Below are positions 16,455 through 24,338 of a stretch of 64,000 bases of DNA, one piece after another. A program made the position numbers and the translations under genes. The stretch is from contig JAOPWC010000161.1 in NCBI GenBank assembly GCA_025965895.1, positions 1-64,000 of the forward strand. Reading direction: 5' to 3'. The notes under the pieces were generated by a model, which saw only the letters and a program-made list of their open reading frames with translations, searched no databases and was not told where the DNA came from. The first letter of the stretch is position 1; each line of letters opens with the position of its first letter. Source of the stretch: Mycobacterium sp. (lineage in GTDB: Bacteria > Actinomycetota > Actinomycetes > Mycobacteriales > Mycobacteriaceae).

Positions 16455-17759
16455 TCAAACAGGGACCGCGGAAAGCGGGTCGTCAGGCTGACCTGTCACT
16501 GAAAGCACTGTCTGCCACAGGTAGCCGTTGGTGTCGACCTTCTTCCGGGACGAGACCGCCATCGGAATCGGTACATGAGTCAACCGGCGTCGCCAGGAAC
16601 CGATGACAGTGTCGGTCTTACCCGACATGCCGGCATGAACGGCCGCGTGACCCAATCGCAGGCAGAAGTTGGCGTCCCGAGCGTTGGCCGGCAAGCTGCG
16701 GATCATGTAGCTTGGATCGATGTATTTGAGGCTTATCGAAATCCCTTGAGCCCGAAACGCTTCCGGGATCTTGTCTCTTAAAAACGCGCCAATATCGCCA
16801 TGGCGACGATTCCCTGAAGCATCCCACTCCGCTGCCTCGGCCAACAGGTTTTGACCAGCTCCTTCTGCCACGACTATCACCACGTAACCGTCTCGTTGGA
16901 TGCGCTGTCTGGCCGCCTGCACTACCCCGTCGATGCTGAACGCAACTTCTGGGATTAGGCATAAGCCGATCTGGGTATCGGCTAATGTCGCGAAGCTCGC
17001 GATGAACCCGGAGTCGCGACCCATCAGCTTCACCAGACCGATACCGGACCGGTGGCACGACGCCTCCACATATGCCGCGCGCGTCGCCTGCCGTGCCGCC
17101 TCGACGGCGGTGTCGAATCCGAAAGACATGTCGATGTAAGAGATGTCGTTGTCAATGGTTTTCGGTACACCCACCACGGCGATCTTCAGCTCCCGTCGCC
17201 CTATCTCCTCGACGATGGCATGCGCACCGCGTAGCGTTCCGTCGCCCCCTATGGCGAACAACACTCGAATTCCCAGCCGCTCGAGCGTGTCAACCATCTC
17301 ATCGACCGGTTGCGGACCGCGGGACGAGCCCAGGACTGTACCGCCCACTTCGTGGATTTGACCTACTCGGCGGGTGGTCAATTCGATCGGTTTCAGTGCG
17401 GTGCGTTCAACTAAACCCTCGTAACCAAACCGGAAGCCATAAATCGTTGCAACGCCGTACTTTTCGTGAAGACAGAAGACGATAGAGCGGATGACATCAT
17501 TCAAGCCAGGACAGAGCCCGCCACACGTGACGATTCCGCACCTGAGGGCGCTGGAGTCGAAGTAGATGCTCTCCCGCGGCCCCGCCAGCTCGAAGGCAGG
17601 CGGATCGACGCCGGCTCGCATCTGCTCGTGCAGCTCATCGATATCGGCGCGGAACAAGAGTGGTTTCGATGTGTCCATGAAACGGGTTGCGCGCAAGGGT
17701 GAGGCGATCTTGCATTCGCCCAGACTGTCGGTTCTGAAATCTGGCGGCACTTGTGTCAT
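16455..17759 (-). CDS. pfk: 6-phosphofructokinase, ATP type with plant/group-III signature
   Basis: A 434-residue phosphofructokinase. Motifs are GGLCPGLNDVIRS (80-92), GGDGTLRGA (171-179), PKTIDNDI (199-206) and MGRDSGFIA. GGDG, rather than GGDD, predicts ATP as phosphoryl donor. The Lys in PKTIDND together with that Gly is the combination of long plant-type ATP-PFKs, not the ~340-residue bacterial PfkA. I chose ATG 17759 because the leader ORF overlaps it (ATGA); the frame upstream to 17888 runs through the RNA element and is not likely to be translated as N-terminus. It would make fructose-1,6-bisphosphate, feeding DHAP to GpsA next door. Confidence 0.88.
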   Translation of the reverse strand: MTQVPPDFRTDSLGECKIASPLRATRFMDTSKPLLFRADIDELHEQMRAGVDPPAFELAGPRESIYFDSSALRCGIVTCGGLCPGLNDVIRSIVFCLHEKYGVATIYGFRFGYEGLVERTALKPIELTTRRVGQIHEVGGTVLGSSRGPQPVDEMVDTLERLGIRVLFAIGGDGTLRGAHAIVEEIGRRELKIAVVGVPKTIDNDISYIDMSFGFDTAVEAARQATRAAYVEASCHRSGIGLVKLMGRDSGFIASFATLADTQIGLCLIPEVAFSIDGVVQAARQRIQRDGYVVIVVAEGAGQNLLAEAAEWDASGNRRHGDIGAFLRDKIPEAFRAQGISISLKYIDPSYMIRSLPANARDANFCLRLGHAAVHAGMSGKTDTVIGSWRRRLTHVPIPMAVSSRKKVDTNGYLWQTVLSVTGQPDDPLSAVPV

Positions 17760-17797
17760 CTCGCGTGTGCCCCTCGTGACTTGTGAGACGTCGCCAT
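17756..17797 (-). CDS. Leader peptide ORF upstream of pfk (13 codons)
   Basis: It starts at the ATG in the 3' hairpin loop of element C and encodes MATSHKSRGAHAR. The TGA (17756-17758) overlaps the pfk ATG as ATGA. The same start position and first four residues occur in the gpsA leader. This points to translational coupling or regulation through leader translation. GAGG touches the ATG directly, too close to act as a normal Shine-Dalgarno. Confidence 0.6.
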   Translation of the reverse strand: MATSHKSRGAHAR

Positions 17798-17862
17798 CCT
17801 CGCCGACGCGGTCGACGCATGCTTCCCCCGAAAGAGCGCCTTTTGCTCCCCACCTCGGGGCA
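17786..17862 (-). ncRNA. Candidate structured 5'-UTR RNA element, copy C (upstream of pfk)
   Basis: The 77-nt copy nearest the first gene of the three units. Outer stem CCCCGAG/TTTCGGGG encloses a hairpin GAGC-AAAAGGC-GCTC. Then come GGAAGCATGC and the 3' hairpin GTCG-GCGAGGATGG-CGAC, whose loop contains the start codon of the 13-codon leader. The element ends only 27 nt from the pfk ATG. The promoter should lie in the ~40 bp between it and the divergence-free end of the GntR gene (17905). Confidence 0.72.
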
Positions 17863-17904
17863 GGCCCCGGGCCAGCCCGGCGGGTCACGGCCGTGCTGCC
17901 GCAG

Positions 17905-18690
17905 TTATTCGCCCACGGCGGCGTCGCGGACTACGATCGCCTCGCGCTCGTCGGATTCGGCCAATGCGTCGGCGTAGCTGTGGACGTGCCGGCGCATGCG
18001 CCGTCCGGCAGCTGTGGCGTCGCGACCGCGGATCGCAGCCGTGACCGCACGGTGTGCCTGGCTTGTCACCGCCCGAACCTGATTGTCGACGAAGGCTGCG
18101 TTCTCGGTGCCTGCATAGATGGCCTGCGATAGCGCGATCATGAAGCCGATCAGGAGCTCGTTGTTACTGGCTACCGCGACACCCACATGCCAGTCCAGGT
18201 TGGCCTGCAGAAACTGCGCGAGATCGGCATCTGGGTCGGCGATCGCCTCGTTGGCCCGGTCGAGTTCGGCGAGGTCCTCGTCGGTGCGGTTGCGGGCGGC
18301 AAGCTCGGCGCAGAATGGCTCCAGGGCCTTCCTGGTCTCCATCAGATCGACAAGTTTGATGCGCCTGCCGCGGATGAGTATGCTCACCGAGTTTGCCATC
18401 GACTTCGTGGTGGGCCGCTGTACGAATGCGCCGCCGGCACGCCCGGCTTTGACCCGAACGAGGTTTTGCACCTCGAGGATGCGCAGCGCTTCGCGCACTG
18501 TGGCCCGACTCATCTGCGTCTGTTTAACCAGCTCACGCTCCGCCGGCAGCGGGGAACCCTCGGCGAGTTCGCCATTGAGGATCCGCTCGCGAAGCTCGCT
18601 TGCAAGCACGTCAGACGCCTTGGGGACGACGAACGGGCTGAGCCTGATGTGGGATCGCGACGGTGTGGTCACGGCATCCGCTGCTTCCAT
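17905..18690 (-). CDS. GntR-family (FadR/FCD-type) transcriptional regulator
   Basis: A 261-residue regulator. The winged HTH is ASDVLASELRERILNGELAEGSPLPAERELVKQTQMSRATVREALRILEVQNLVRV (about 20-75), and an all-helical FCD ligand domain follows (LMETRKALEPFCAELAA ... FLQANLDWHVGVAVASNN ... HRAVTAAIRGRDATAA) with Asp/His metal-ligand positions. I chose ATG 18690, 5-6 nt after GAGGGG; the frame is open to 18789 but that stretch includes the candidate operator. It faces the divergent acyl-CoA dehydrogenase and is the likely local repressor of the catabolic island. Confidence 0.9.
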   Translation of the reverse strand: MEAADAVTTPSRSHIRLSPFVVPKASDVLASELRERILNGELAEGSPLPAERELVKQTQMSRATVREALRILEVQNLVRVKAGRAGGAFVQRPTTKSMANSVSILIRGRRIKLVDLMETRKALEPFCAELAARNRTDEDLAELDRANEAIADPDADLAQFLQANLDWHVGVAVASNNELLIGFMIALSQAIYAGTENAAFVDNQVRAVTSQAHRAVTAAIRGRDATAAGRRMRRHVHSYADALAESDEREAIVVRDAAVGE

Positions 18691-18710
18691 CACGTGCCCC
18701 TCATGGTTTA

Positions 18711-18721
18711 TGGTCAGACCT
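18711..18721. promoter_or_regulatory. Candidate FadR/GntR operator 1
   Basis: TGGTCAGACCT is a near-palindrome close to the FadR-type consensus TGGT-N3-ACCA. It lies in the AT-rich region between the GntR gene and the divergent acyl-CoA dehydrogenase, where it could control both. A similar site precedes the second dehydrogenase gene. Confidence 0.5.
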
Positions 18722-18791
18722 AAAATATCATTAATTTCATTCGGCCGATACCGCTCTACAGGTACCCCGCCGGCTAGCAGGAGAAACACTG

Positions 18792-19871
18792 ATGCGATGG
18801 GAGCTCTCCGAAGAACAGGAGCTGTTCACCACCTCGCTGCGCGAGTGGTTGGCTGAACGCGCTGGCTCGGCAGCGGTCCGCGGCTGGTTGGACGCCGGCG
18901 ATCATTCCAGCTTCGAACGGCTTTTCGTCGGCGAGGGCTGGTCCGGGGTTGGATTTGACGAGGAGCTCGGCGGCCAGGGCGGCGGCCTGCTGGAGCTCGC
19001 GCTGACAGCGCGGGAACTGGGCCGCGCGGCGGCTCGATCGGCCGGCTGGCTGCAATCGGCGATTGTCGTCCCGGCACTGGCCGACGAGCCGGCGTTGATG
19101 CGCGAGAATTTGGACTCCGGCGAGGTCACCGCATTGGCGGTCAGGGCGGACCGCATCCCAGCAGCGGCTCCGTCGGTGCAGAGCTCCGCCGATCGACTTC
19201 GCGGACGGATACCGTGTGTACTAGGCGCCGCTCGCTCACGGCGATTGCTGGTGCCCGTGCCCGACGGCGAGGCCACGCTGCTGTGGTTAGTGGACAGCGC
19301 TGACGCGGGTGTCGGGATTCACACACGCCCGCTACTGGACCGCTCGCGCGATGTCGCCGACGTCGTACTTGACGACGTCGCGGCACGCCGGGTCGAGATA
19401 GACGCGGCCGCGACAATCGGCGAAATCGCCACCCGGGCAGCGGTTCTGGCCGCCGCAGACGCTCTGGGCGCATCGGAGCGGATGCTCCAACTGGCCGTCG
19501 ACTACAGCAAGCAGCGCCAGCAGTTCGGTCGGCCGATCGGGTCATTCCAGGCGGTCAAACACGCCGCTGCCCAGATGCTGGTCACCGTGGAGTCCGCGAT
19601 GTCCATCGTCTGCTACGCGGCACAATCGGCCGAAGAAGGTTTGCCCGATCGCGCGATCCACGCGGCTGTTGCCAAGGCGCAGGTGACCGGCGGCGGCGCC
19701 GCACTGGCCGATAGCGCGCTGACCCTGCACGGCGCGATCGGCTACACCTGGGAGCACGATCTGCACCTGTTCTACAAGCGGGCCAAACTCGACCGCGTGT
19801 TGTTCGGCACACCGGAGGCATGGAACGAGCGCATCGCGGACGCATTGCCGCTACTGCCCGCCACGGCATGA
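18792..19871 (+). CDS. Acyl-CoA dehydrogenase (FadE-type)
   Basis: A 359-residue flavoprotein, short for the family. N-terminal helices (MRWELSEEQELFTTSLREWLAE) are followed by a middle beta domain with low similarity to usual substrate loops, then the C-terminal helical domain with RQQFGRPIGSFQAVKHAAAQM and LHGAIGYTWEHDLHLFYKRAKLDRVLFG. The last is the typical FAD/active-site end. AGGAG lies 8 nt ahead of ATG 18792. Shorter ACADs like this often pair as heteromers with a longer partner, here the 388-residue dehydrogenase 108 bp downstream. The substrate is unknown. Confidence 0.88.
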   Translation: MRWELSEEQELFTTSLREWLAERAGSAAVRGWLDAGDHSSFERLFVGEGWSGVGFDEELGGQGGGLLELALTARELGRAAARSAGWLQSAIVVPALADEPALMRENLDSGEVTALAVRADRIPAAAPSVQSSADRLRGRIPCVLGAARSRRLLVPVPDGEATLLWLVDSADAGVGIHTRPLLDRSRDVADVVLDDVAARRVEIDAAATIGEIATRAAVLAAADALGASERMLQLAVDYSKQRQQFGRPIGSFQAVKHAAAQMLVTVESAMSIVCYAAQSAEEGLPDRAIHAAVAKAQVTGGGAALADSALTLHGAIGYTWEHDLHLFYKRAKLDRVLFGTPEAWNERIADALPLLPATA

Positions 19872-19912
19872 CCGCGTGAGTGACCGGTGCCTCAACTAGT
19901 GACCTTTCTTTT

Positions 19913-19923
19913 TGGTCTGTCCA
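19913..19923. promoter_or_regulatory. Candidate FadR/GntR operator 2
   Basis: TGGTCTGTCCA lies in the 108-bp gap before the second acyl-CoA dehydrogenase. It matches the site at 18711-18721 at 8 of 11 positions and the shared TGGTC half exactly. It suggests the downstream genes have their own promoter under the same regulator. Confidence 0.45.
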
Positions 19924-19979
19924 TTAGTATGATTAGAGCTTAGAACGATTATCCAGCACTCCGTCGGACGGACAGCATT

Positions 19980-21146
19980 GTGGACTTCCAGTTGAGCGAT
20001 GATCAGCAGACGATCCGCGCTGCGGTCGCTGAACTGGCAGCCAAGTTCGACGACCACTACTGGCTGACCAAGGATCAACGGCACGAGTTTCCGACAGAGT
20101 TCTATGACGCGTTCGCCGAAGGAGGCTGGCTAGGCATCACCACGCCCGAGGAATACGGAGGTCACGGGTTCGGCATCACCGAGGCCTCCATCCTGCTGGA
20201 GGAGGTCGCGGCCAGCGGCGGCGGAATGAACGCCGCAAGCTCGATGCACATGTCGATATTCGGCATGCACCCCGTGATCGTGCACGGGTCCGAGGAACTC
20301 AAGTCCCGCACACTGCCCCGCATCGTGACCGGTGACCTCCATGTGTGTTTCGGTGTCACCGAGCCGGGCGCGGGACTGGACACCACCAAGATCACCACCT
20401 TCGCCCGGCGCGACGGCGGTCACTACGTCGTCAGCGGACGCAAGGTGTGGATCTCCAAGGCGCTCGAATCGGAGAAGGTGCTGCTGTTGACCCGCACCAC
20501 GAAGTTCGAGGACGCGGCCCGCAAGACCGACGGCCTCACCCTTTTCCTGACCGACCTTGATCGCAGCAAGATCGACATTCGCCCGATCCCCAAGATGGGC
20601 CGAAACGCGGTCAGCTCCAACGAACTGTTCATCGACAACCTTGAGGTTCCGGTCGAGGACCGTGTCGGCGAGGAAGGCGAGGGTTTCCGCTACATCCTCG
20701 ACGGGCTGAACCCCGAGCGCTGTCTCATCGCCGCCGAGGCGCTGGGCATTGGGCGCGTCGCGCTGCGCGCCGCCGTGCGCTACGGCAACGAGCGTGAGGT
20801 GTTCGGCCGCCCGATCGGAATGAACCAGGGGCTGCAGTTTCCGTTGGCCGACTCGTTAGCCCGCCTGGACGCCGGTGAGCTGATGCTGCGTAAGGCCACC
20901 TGGCTCTACGACAATGGCAAACCCTGTGCGCGCGAAGCCAATAGCGCCAAGTACCTGTGCGCCGACGCGGCGTTCGATGCAGCTGACCGCGCGCTGCAAA
21001 CACACGGCGGGATGGGGTACTCGGAGGAATACCACGTAGCGCGGTACTTCCGGGAAGCCAGGCTGACACGCATCGCGCCGATCAGCCAGGAAATGGTGCT
21101 CAACTACCTAGGCGAGCACGTGCTGGGCCTGCCGAGGAGCTACTGA
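19980..21146 (+). CDS. Acyl-CoA dehydrogenase
   Basis: A 388-residue full-length ACAD. Motifs are CFGVTEPGAGLDTTKITTFA (FAD/substrate loop), YVVSGRKVWISKALESEKVLLLTRT, ALGIGRVALRAAVRYGNEREVFGRPIGMNQGLQFPLA and LQTHGGMGYSEEYHVARYFREARLTRIAPISQEMVLNYLG. The start is GTG at 19980 (MDFQLSDDQQTIR). It heads a tightly packed run (SDR, thiolase, CoA-transferase, lyase) with 1-4 bp overlaps. It would introduce an alpha-beta double bond into a CoA thioester. Confidence 0.93.
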   Translation: MDFQLSDDQQTIRAAVAELAAKFDDHYWLTKDQRHEFPTEFYDAFAEGGWLGITTPEEYGGHGFGITEASILLEEVAASGGGMNAASSMHMSIFGMHPVIVHGSEELKSRTLPRIVTGDLHVCFGVTEPGAGLDTTKITTFARRDGGHYVVSGRKVWISKALESEKVLLLTRTTKFEDAARKTDGLTLFLTDLDRSKIDIRPIPKMGRNAVSSNELFIDNLEVPVEDRVGEEGEGFRYILDGLNPERCLIAAEALGIGRVALRAAVRYGNEREVFGRPIGMNQGLQFPLADSLARLDAGELMLRKATWLYDNGKPCAREANSAKYLCADAAFDAADRALQTHGGMGYSEEYHVARYFREARLTRIAPISQEMVLNYLGEHVLGLPRSY

Positions 21147-21913
21147 TGACGCAGCAGCGTGACGTTTTCCGGCTCGACAAGCGCTCCGCGCTGGTGACCG
21201 GTGCGGGCAGCGGTGTCGGCGAGGCGATTGCCCGTGCCTTCTCCGCGGCCGGGGCCGCCGTGCTCGTGACCGATATCGACAAGGACGCCGCGGTGGCCAC
21301 CGCGGAATCGATCAGCGCCGCCGGCGGTACTGCGCAGCCGTTCGTCCTTGATGTGCGTGACTCGGCGGGTGCGACCGAAGCCGCCGCGGCGGCTGCCGAC
21401 CTGGGCGGAGGCGAACTGCACATCCTCGTCAACAACGCCGGTGCCATCGCGCCGGCGATGTTCGCGGACCTGTCGGAAGAGAACTTCCGGCGCATCGTCG
21501 ACATCCACCTCGTGGGCAGCTTCGTCTGCAGCCAGGCGGCGCTGCACCACCTGCCGTGCGATGGCACCGGGCGCATTATCAACGTCACATCCGCGGCGGG
21601 CATCACCGGGACGATCGGCCAGGCGAACTATGGGGCCGCCAAGGCCGGTATTATCGGCTTGACGAAGTCGCTGGCCCGCGAGCTGGCGCGCCGATCCATC
21701 ACCGTTAACGCCGTCGCGCCGCTGGCTGCCACCGCGATGACCGCAAACATTCGGAGCAACGAAAAGCTGGCCGCCAGAACTCTGGCCCGGATTCCGTTGG
21801 GGCGATGGGCCCTTCCGGACGAGATCGCGCCGACGTTCGTCTTCCTGGCCTCGGACGCCGCGTCCTACATCACCGGGCAGGTACTGCCCGTTGACGGCGG
21901 GACGGTGATCTGA
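21146..21913 (+). CDS. Short-chain dehydrogenase/reductase (3-hydroxyacyl-CoA dehydrogenase-like)
   Basis: A 255-residue classical SDR. The cofactor motif is VTGAGSGVGEAIA, followed by NNAGAI, the active site with S in NVTSAAGITG and YGAAK, and the C-terminal YITGQVLPVDGG. The ATG overlaps the TGA of the acyl-CoA dehydrogenase by 1 bp (TGATG). Given its neighbours it probably oxidises a 3-hydroxyacyl-CoA before thiolysis by the next gene product. Confidence 0.9.
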   Translation: MTQQRDVFRLDKRSALVTGAGSGVGEAIARAFSAAGAAVLVTDIDKDAAVATAESISAAGGTAQPFVLDVRDSAGATEAAAAAADLGGGELHILVNNAGAIAPAMFADLSEENFRRIVDIHLVGSFVCSQAALHHLPCDGTGRIINVTSAAGITGTIGQANYGAAKAGIIGLTKSLARELARRSITVNAVAPLAATAMTANIRSNEKLAARTLARIPLGRWALPDEIAPTFVFLASDAASYITGQVLPVDGGTVI

Positions 21914-23115
21914 TGCGCCACACCGTGACCGGGCCGTTCGCGTCGACGGGCCGCGAGGTCTACATCGTCGAGGCCGTCCGCACCCCGATCGGCAAATCGC
22001 ATCCCGAACGCGGGTGGTACCGCGATATCCATCCCAATGCGATGCTGGCCGCCTGCTATACCGAGCTGATCACACGCACGGGAATAGAGTCAGCGGTGGT
22101 CGAAGATCTGGTGATCGGCTGCACCGCCCCGTTCGGTGAGCAGTCCCGCAACATCGGCCGCAACGCCTGGCTACAGGCCGGCTATCCGCCCGAGGTACCG
22201 GCCACCACGCTGGACCGCCGGTGCGGCTCCGCGCAGACCGCGGTGGAAATGGCGGCGGCGCTGGTCGCCTCCGGCACGCACGATGTCGTGATCGCCGGCG
22301 GCGTGGAGCACATGGGCCACGTTCCCATCGACTCACCCGGCAAGGTCTCCGAATTGTATGGCGATCCCTGGCCGGCCGAGCTGCGCGACCGCTATGCCTT
22401 TGTGCACCAGGGTGAAAGCGCCGAGCTGATCGCCGACCGCTGGCGGCTGGATCGTGAGGAGATGGACGCGTTCGCCGCGCGGTCGCACCACAACGCCGCC
22501 AAGGCCATCGCCGACGGCCGGTTCGTCGCCGAGATGGTGCCGATGACACTCGACGGCCAAATCCGCTACGCCGACCAGTGCGTGCGGCCGGACACCACCA
22601 CGGAGACTTTGGCCAACCTCAAACCGGTGTTCCGCAAGGAGGGCGGGCGCATCACCGCCGGGTCGTCGTCGCCGATCAGCGACGGCGCCGCCGCGGTGCT
22701 GCTGTGCTCCGGGGACGCTGCGCGTCGGCTGGGTTTGCGGCCGCGTGCGCGCGTCGTCGACCAGACCACCGTCGGTGTCGACCCGATCATCATGCTCACC
22801 GGGCCGATCCCTGCCACCCAGAAGTTATTGCAGCGCAACGACCTCAGCATCGACGACATCGACCTATTCGAGGTCAACGAGGCTTTCTCCTCGGTGGTGC
22901 TGGCCTGGCAGCGCGAGCTGCGCCCCGACGTCGACCGCGTGAACGTCAACGGCGGCGCGATCGCGCTGGGCCACGCCGTCGGCTCGACCGGGGCCAGGCT
23001 GATCGCCACCCTGATCCCCGAACTCGAACGCCGTGACGCCGACCTGGGACTGGCGACCATGTGCTGTGGCGGCGGTCTGGGGACGGGAACGCTCATCCAG
23101 CGAGTACCGGCGTGA
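21913..23115 (+). CDS. Acetyl-CoA acyltransferase (thiolase)
   Basis: A 400-residue thiolase that cleaves 3-ketoacyl-CoA. The nucleophilic Cys is C104 in DRRCGSAQTAVEMAAAL. EVNEAFSSVVLAW, NVNGGAIALGHAVGSTGARL (catalytic His) and ATMCCGGGLGTG (second Cys) complete the site. Its start overlaps the SDR stop by 1 bp and its own stop overlaps the CoA-transferase GTG. Confidence 0.93.
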   Translation: MRHTVTGPFASTGREVYIVEAVRTPIGKSHPERGWYRDIHPNAMLAACYTELITRTGIESAVVEDLVIGCTAPFGEQSRNIGRNAWLQAGYPPEVPATTLDRRCGSAQTAVEMAAALVASGTHDVVIAGGVEHMGHVPIDSPGKVSELYGDPWPAELRDRYAFVHQGESAELIADRWRLDREEMDAFAARSHHNAAKAIADGRFVAEMVPMTLDGQIRYADQCVRPDTTTETLANLKPVFRKEGGRITAGSSSPISDGAAAVLLCSGDAARRLGLRPRARVVDQTTVGVDPIIMLTGPIPATQKLLQRNDLSIDDIDLFEVNEAFSSVVLAWQRELRPDVDRVNVNGGAIALGHAVGSTGARLIATLIPELERRDADLGLATMCCGGGLGTGTLIQRVPA

Positions 23116-24338
23116 TCGATTTCGGCAAGTTCTTGACGGCTGGCGCCGGCGTCTGGTGGGGCCAGGCCGCCGCCGAGCCGCGTCCCCTGGTCGACGCGCT
23201 GATCGAGCAGAGCGCACAGATCGGCCCGTTACGGGTTTTCACCGGGCTGAGCTGGAACGACCAGCTCGCGGTCAGCATGCCCGACGCCGTGTCGATGGTT
23301 TCCTACGGCGGGCTTGGCGAGCTGCGCGAGCTGAGCAAATCGGGGCGACTCGATGTGGTGCCCTGCCACTACTCCGCGCTGCCGCGCATGTTCGCCGAAC
23401 GCCGTCTTCCGTGCGATGTCGGCTTGGTGCAGGTGTCACCGCCCGACGCTGACGGCATGTGCTCGCTGGGCGTCGGCGTCGACTATGTCGCCGATGCCAT
23501 CCCGCACACGCCGGTGCTGATCGCTGAGATCAACGCCCAGATGCCGGCCACATTGGGAACGGCGCGGATACCGGCCGATCGCTTCGCCGCCACCATCGCC
23601 ACTGACCGCGCGCTGCCCGAGGACACCGTGCGGGCGCCCAGCGCCGCCGACCGTGTCATCGCCAACCGGATCGCTGAGCTCATCGACGACGGCGACACCG
23701 TTCAGCTCGGGGTCGGGTCGTTGGGGTCCGCGATCATCGACGCCCTCGCCGGTCACGAGGACCTGGGCGTCCACACCGGAATGATCACCGACGGCCTGCT
23801 GCGGCTGATCGATAAAGGTGTGGCTACCGGCGCCCGTAAGGAGATCGACACCGGCCTGGCTGTCGTCGGCACGGCGCTGGGATCGGCCGAGCTTTACCGG
23901 CGGGTGGCCGACCTGCCCGTGCGCTTCCTGCCTACGAGCTATACCCACGCCCCGCAGGTACTTTCGCACCTGCGCTCGCTGGTTTCGGTCAACTTCGCCG
24001 TCGAGGTCGATCTGAGTGGCCAGGTCGGCGCCGAGGTAAGCCGCGGGGTGTATGTCGGTGCCGTCGGCGGCCAGGTGGATTTCGCCAGGGCCGCGGCGCT
24101 GACTGGCAAGCGCTCCATCATCGCGCTGCGGGCGACCTCGCGCGGCGCGTCGACGATCAAGCCAGCGCTCGAAGGCGGGGTCGTCACCACCGCGCGCTCC
24201 GACGTCGACATCGTCGTGACCGAATACGGCGTCGCGCATCTGCGCGGGTGCAGCCTCAGTGAGCGGGCACGCAGATTGCGCGCAATCGCCGCCCCGGAGT
24301 TCCGGCACCAGCTCAACCACGAAGGGAGCACATTGTGA
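23112..24338 (+). CDS. Acetyl-CoA hydrolase/CoA-transferase family protein
   Basis: A 408-residue family I-like CoA-transferase (Cat1/4-hydroxybutyrate CoA-transferase type). An N-terminal half with GLSWNDQLAVSMPDAVSMVSYGGLGELRELS is followed by LQVS-type PPDADGMCSLGVGVDYV, QLGVGSLGSAI and the C-terminal domain with TEYGVAHLRGCSLSERARRLRAIAAPEFR. I chose GTG 23112, which overlaps the thiolase TGA (GTGA); the frame upstream lies inside the thiolase. It would transfer CoA between a degradation intermediate and acetate or another acid. Confidence 0.88.
   Translation: MIDFGKFLTAGAGVWWGQAAAEPRPLVDALIEQSAQIGPLRVFTGLSWNDQLAVSMPDAVSMVSYGGLGELRELSKSGRLDVVPCHYSALPRMFAERRLPCDVGLVQVSPPDADGMCSLGVGVDYVADAIPHTPVLIAEINAQMPATLGTARIPADRFAATIATDRALPEDTVRAPSAADRVIANRIAELIDDGDTVQLGVGSLGSAIIDALAGHEDLGVHTGMITDGLLRLIDKGVATGARKEIDTGLAVVGTALGSAELYRRVADLPVRFLPTSYTHAPQVLSHLRSLVSVNFAVEVDLSGQVGAEVSRGVYVGAVGGQVDFARAAALTGKRSIIALRATSRGASTIKPALEGGVVTTARSDVDIVVTEYGVAHLRGCSLSERARRLRAIAAPEFRHQLNHEGSTL

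Noticed and set aside
15143..17862. Explaining the three ~77-nt repeats as terminators or a CRISPR-like array
   Set aside because: No U-run follows the hairpins, and each copy is upstream rather than downstream of a gene. Spacing is over 1 kb, with genes between, so there is no array.
16455..17888. Longer N-terminus of the phosphofructokinase starting at 17888
   Set aside because: The extra 43 residues are encoded by the repeated RNA element itself. The leader ORF/ATGA overlap supports ATG 17759.
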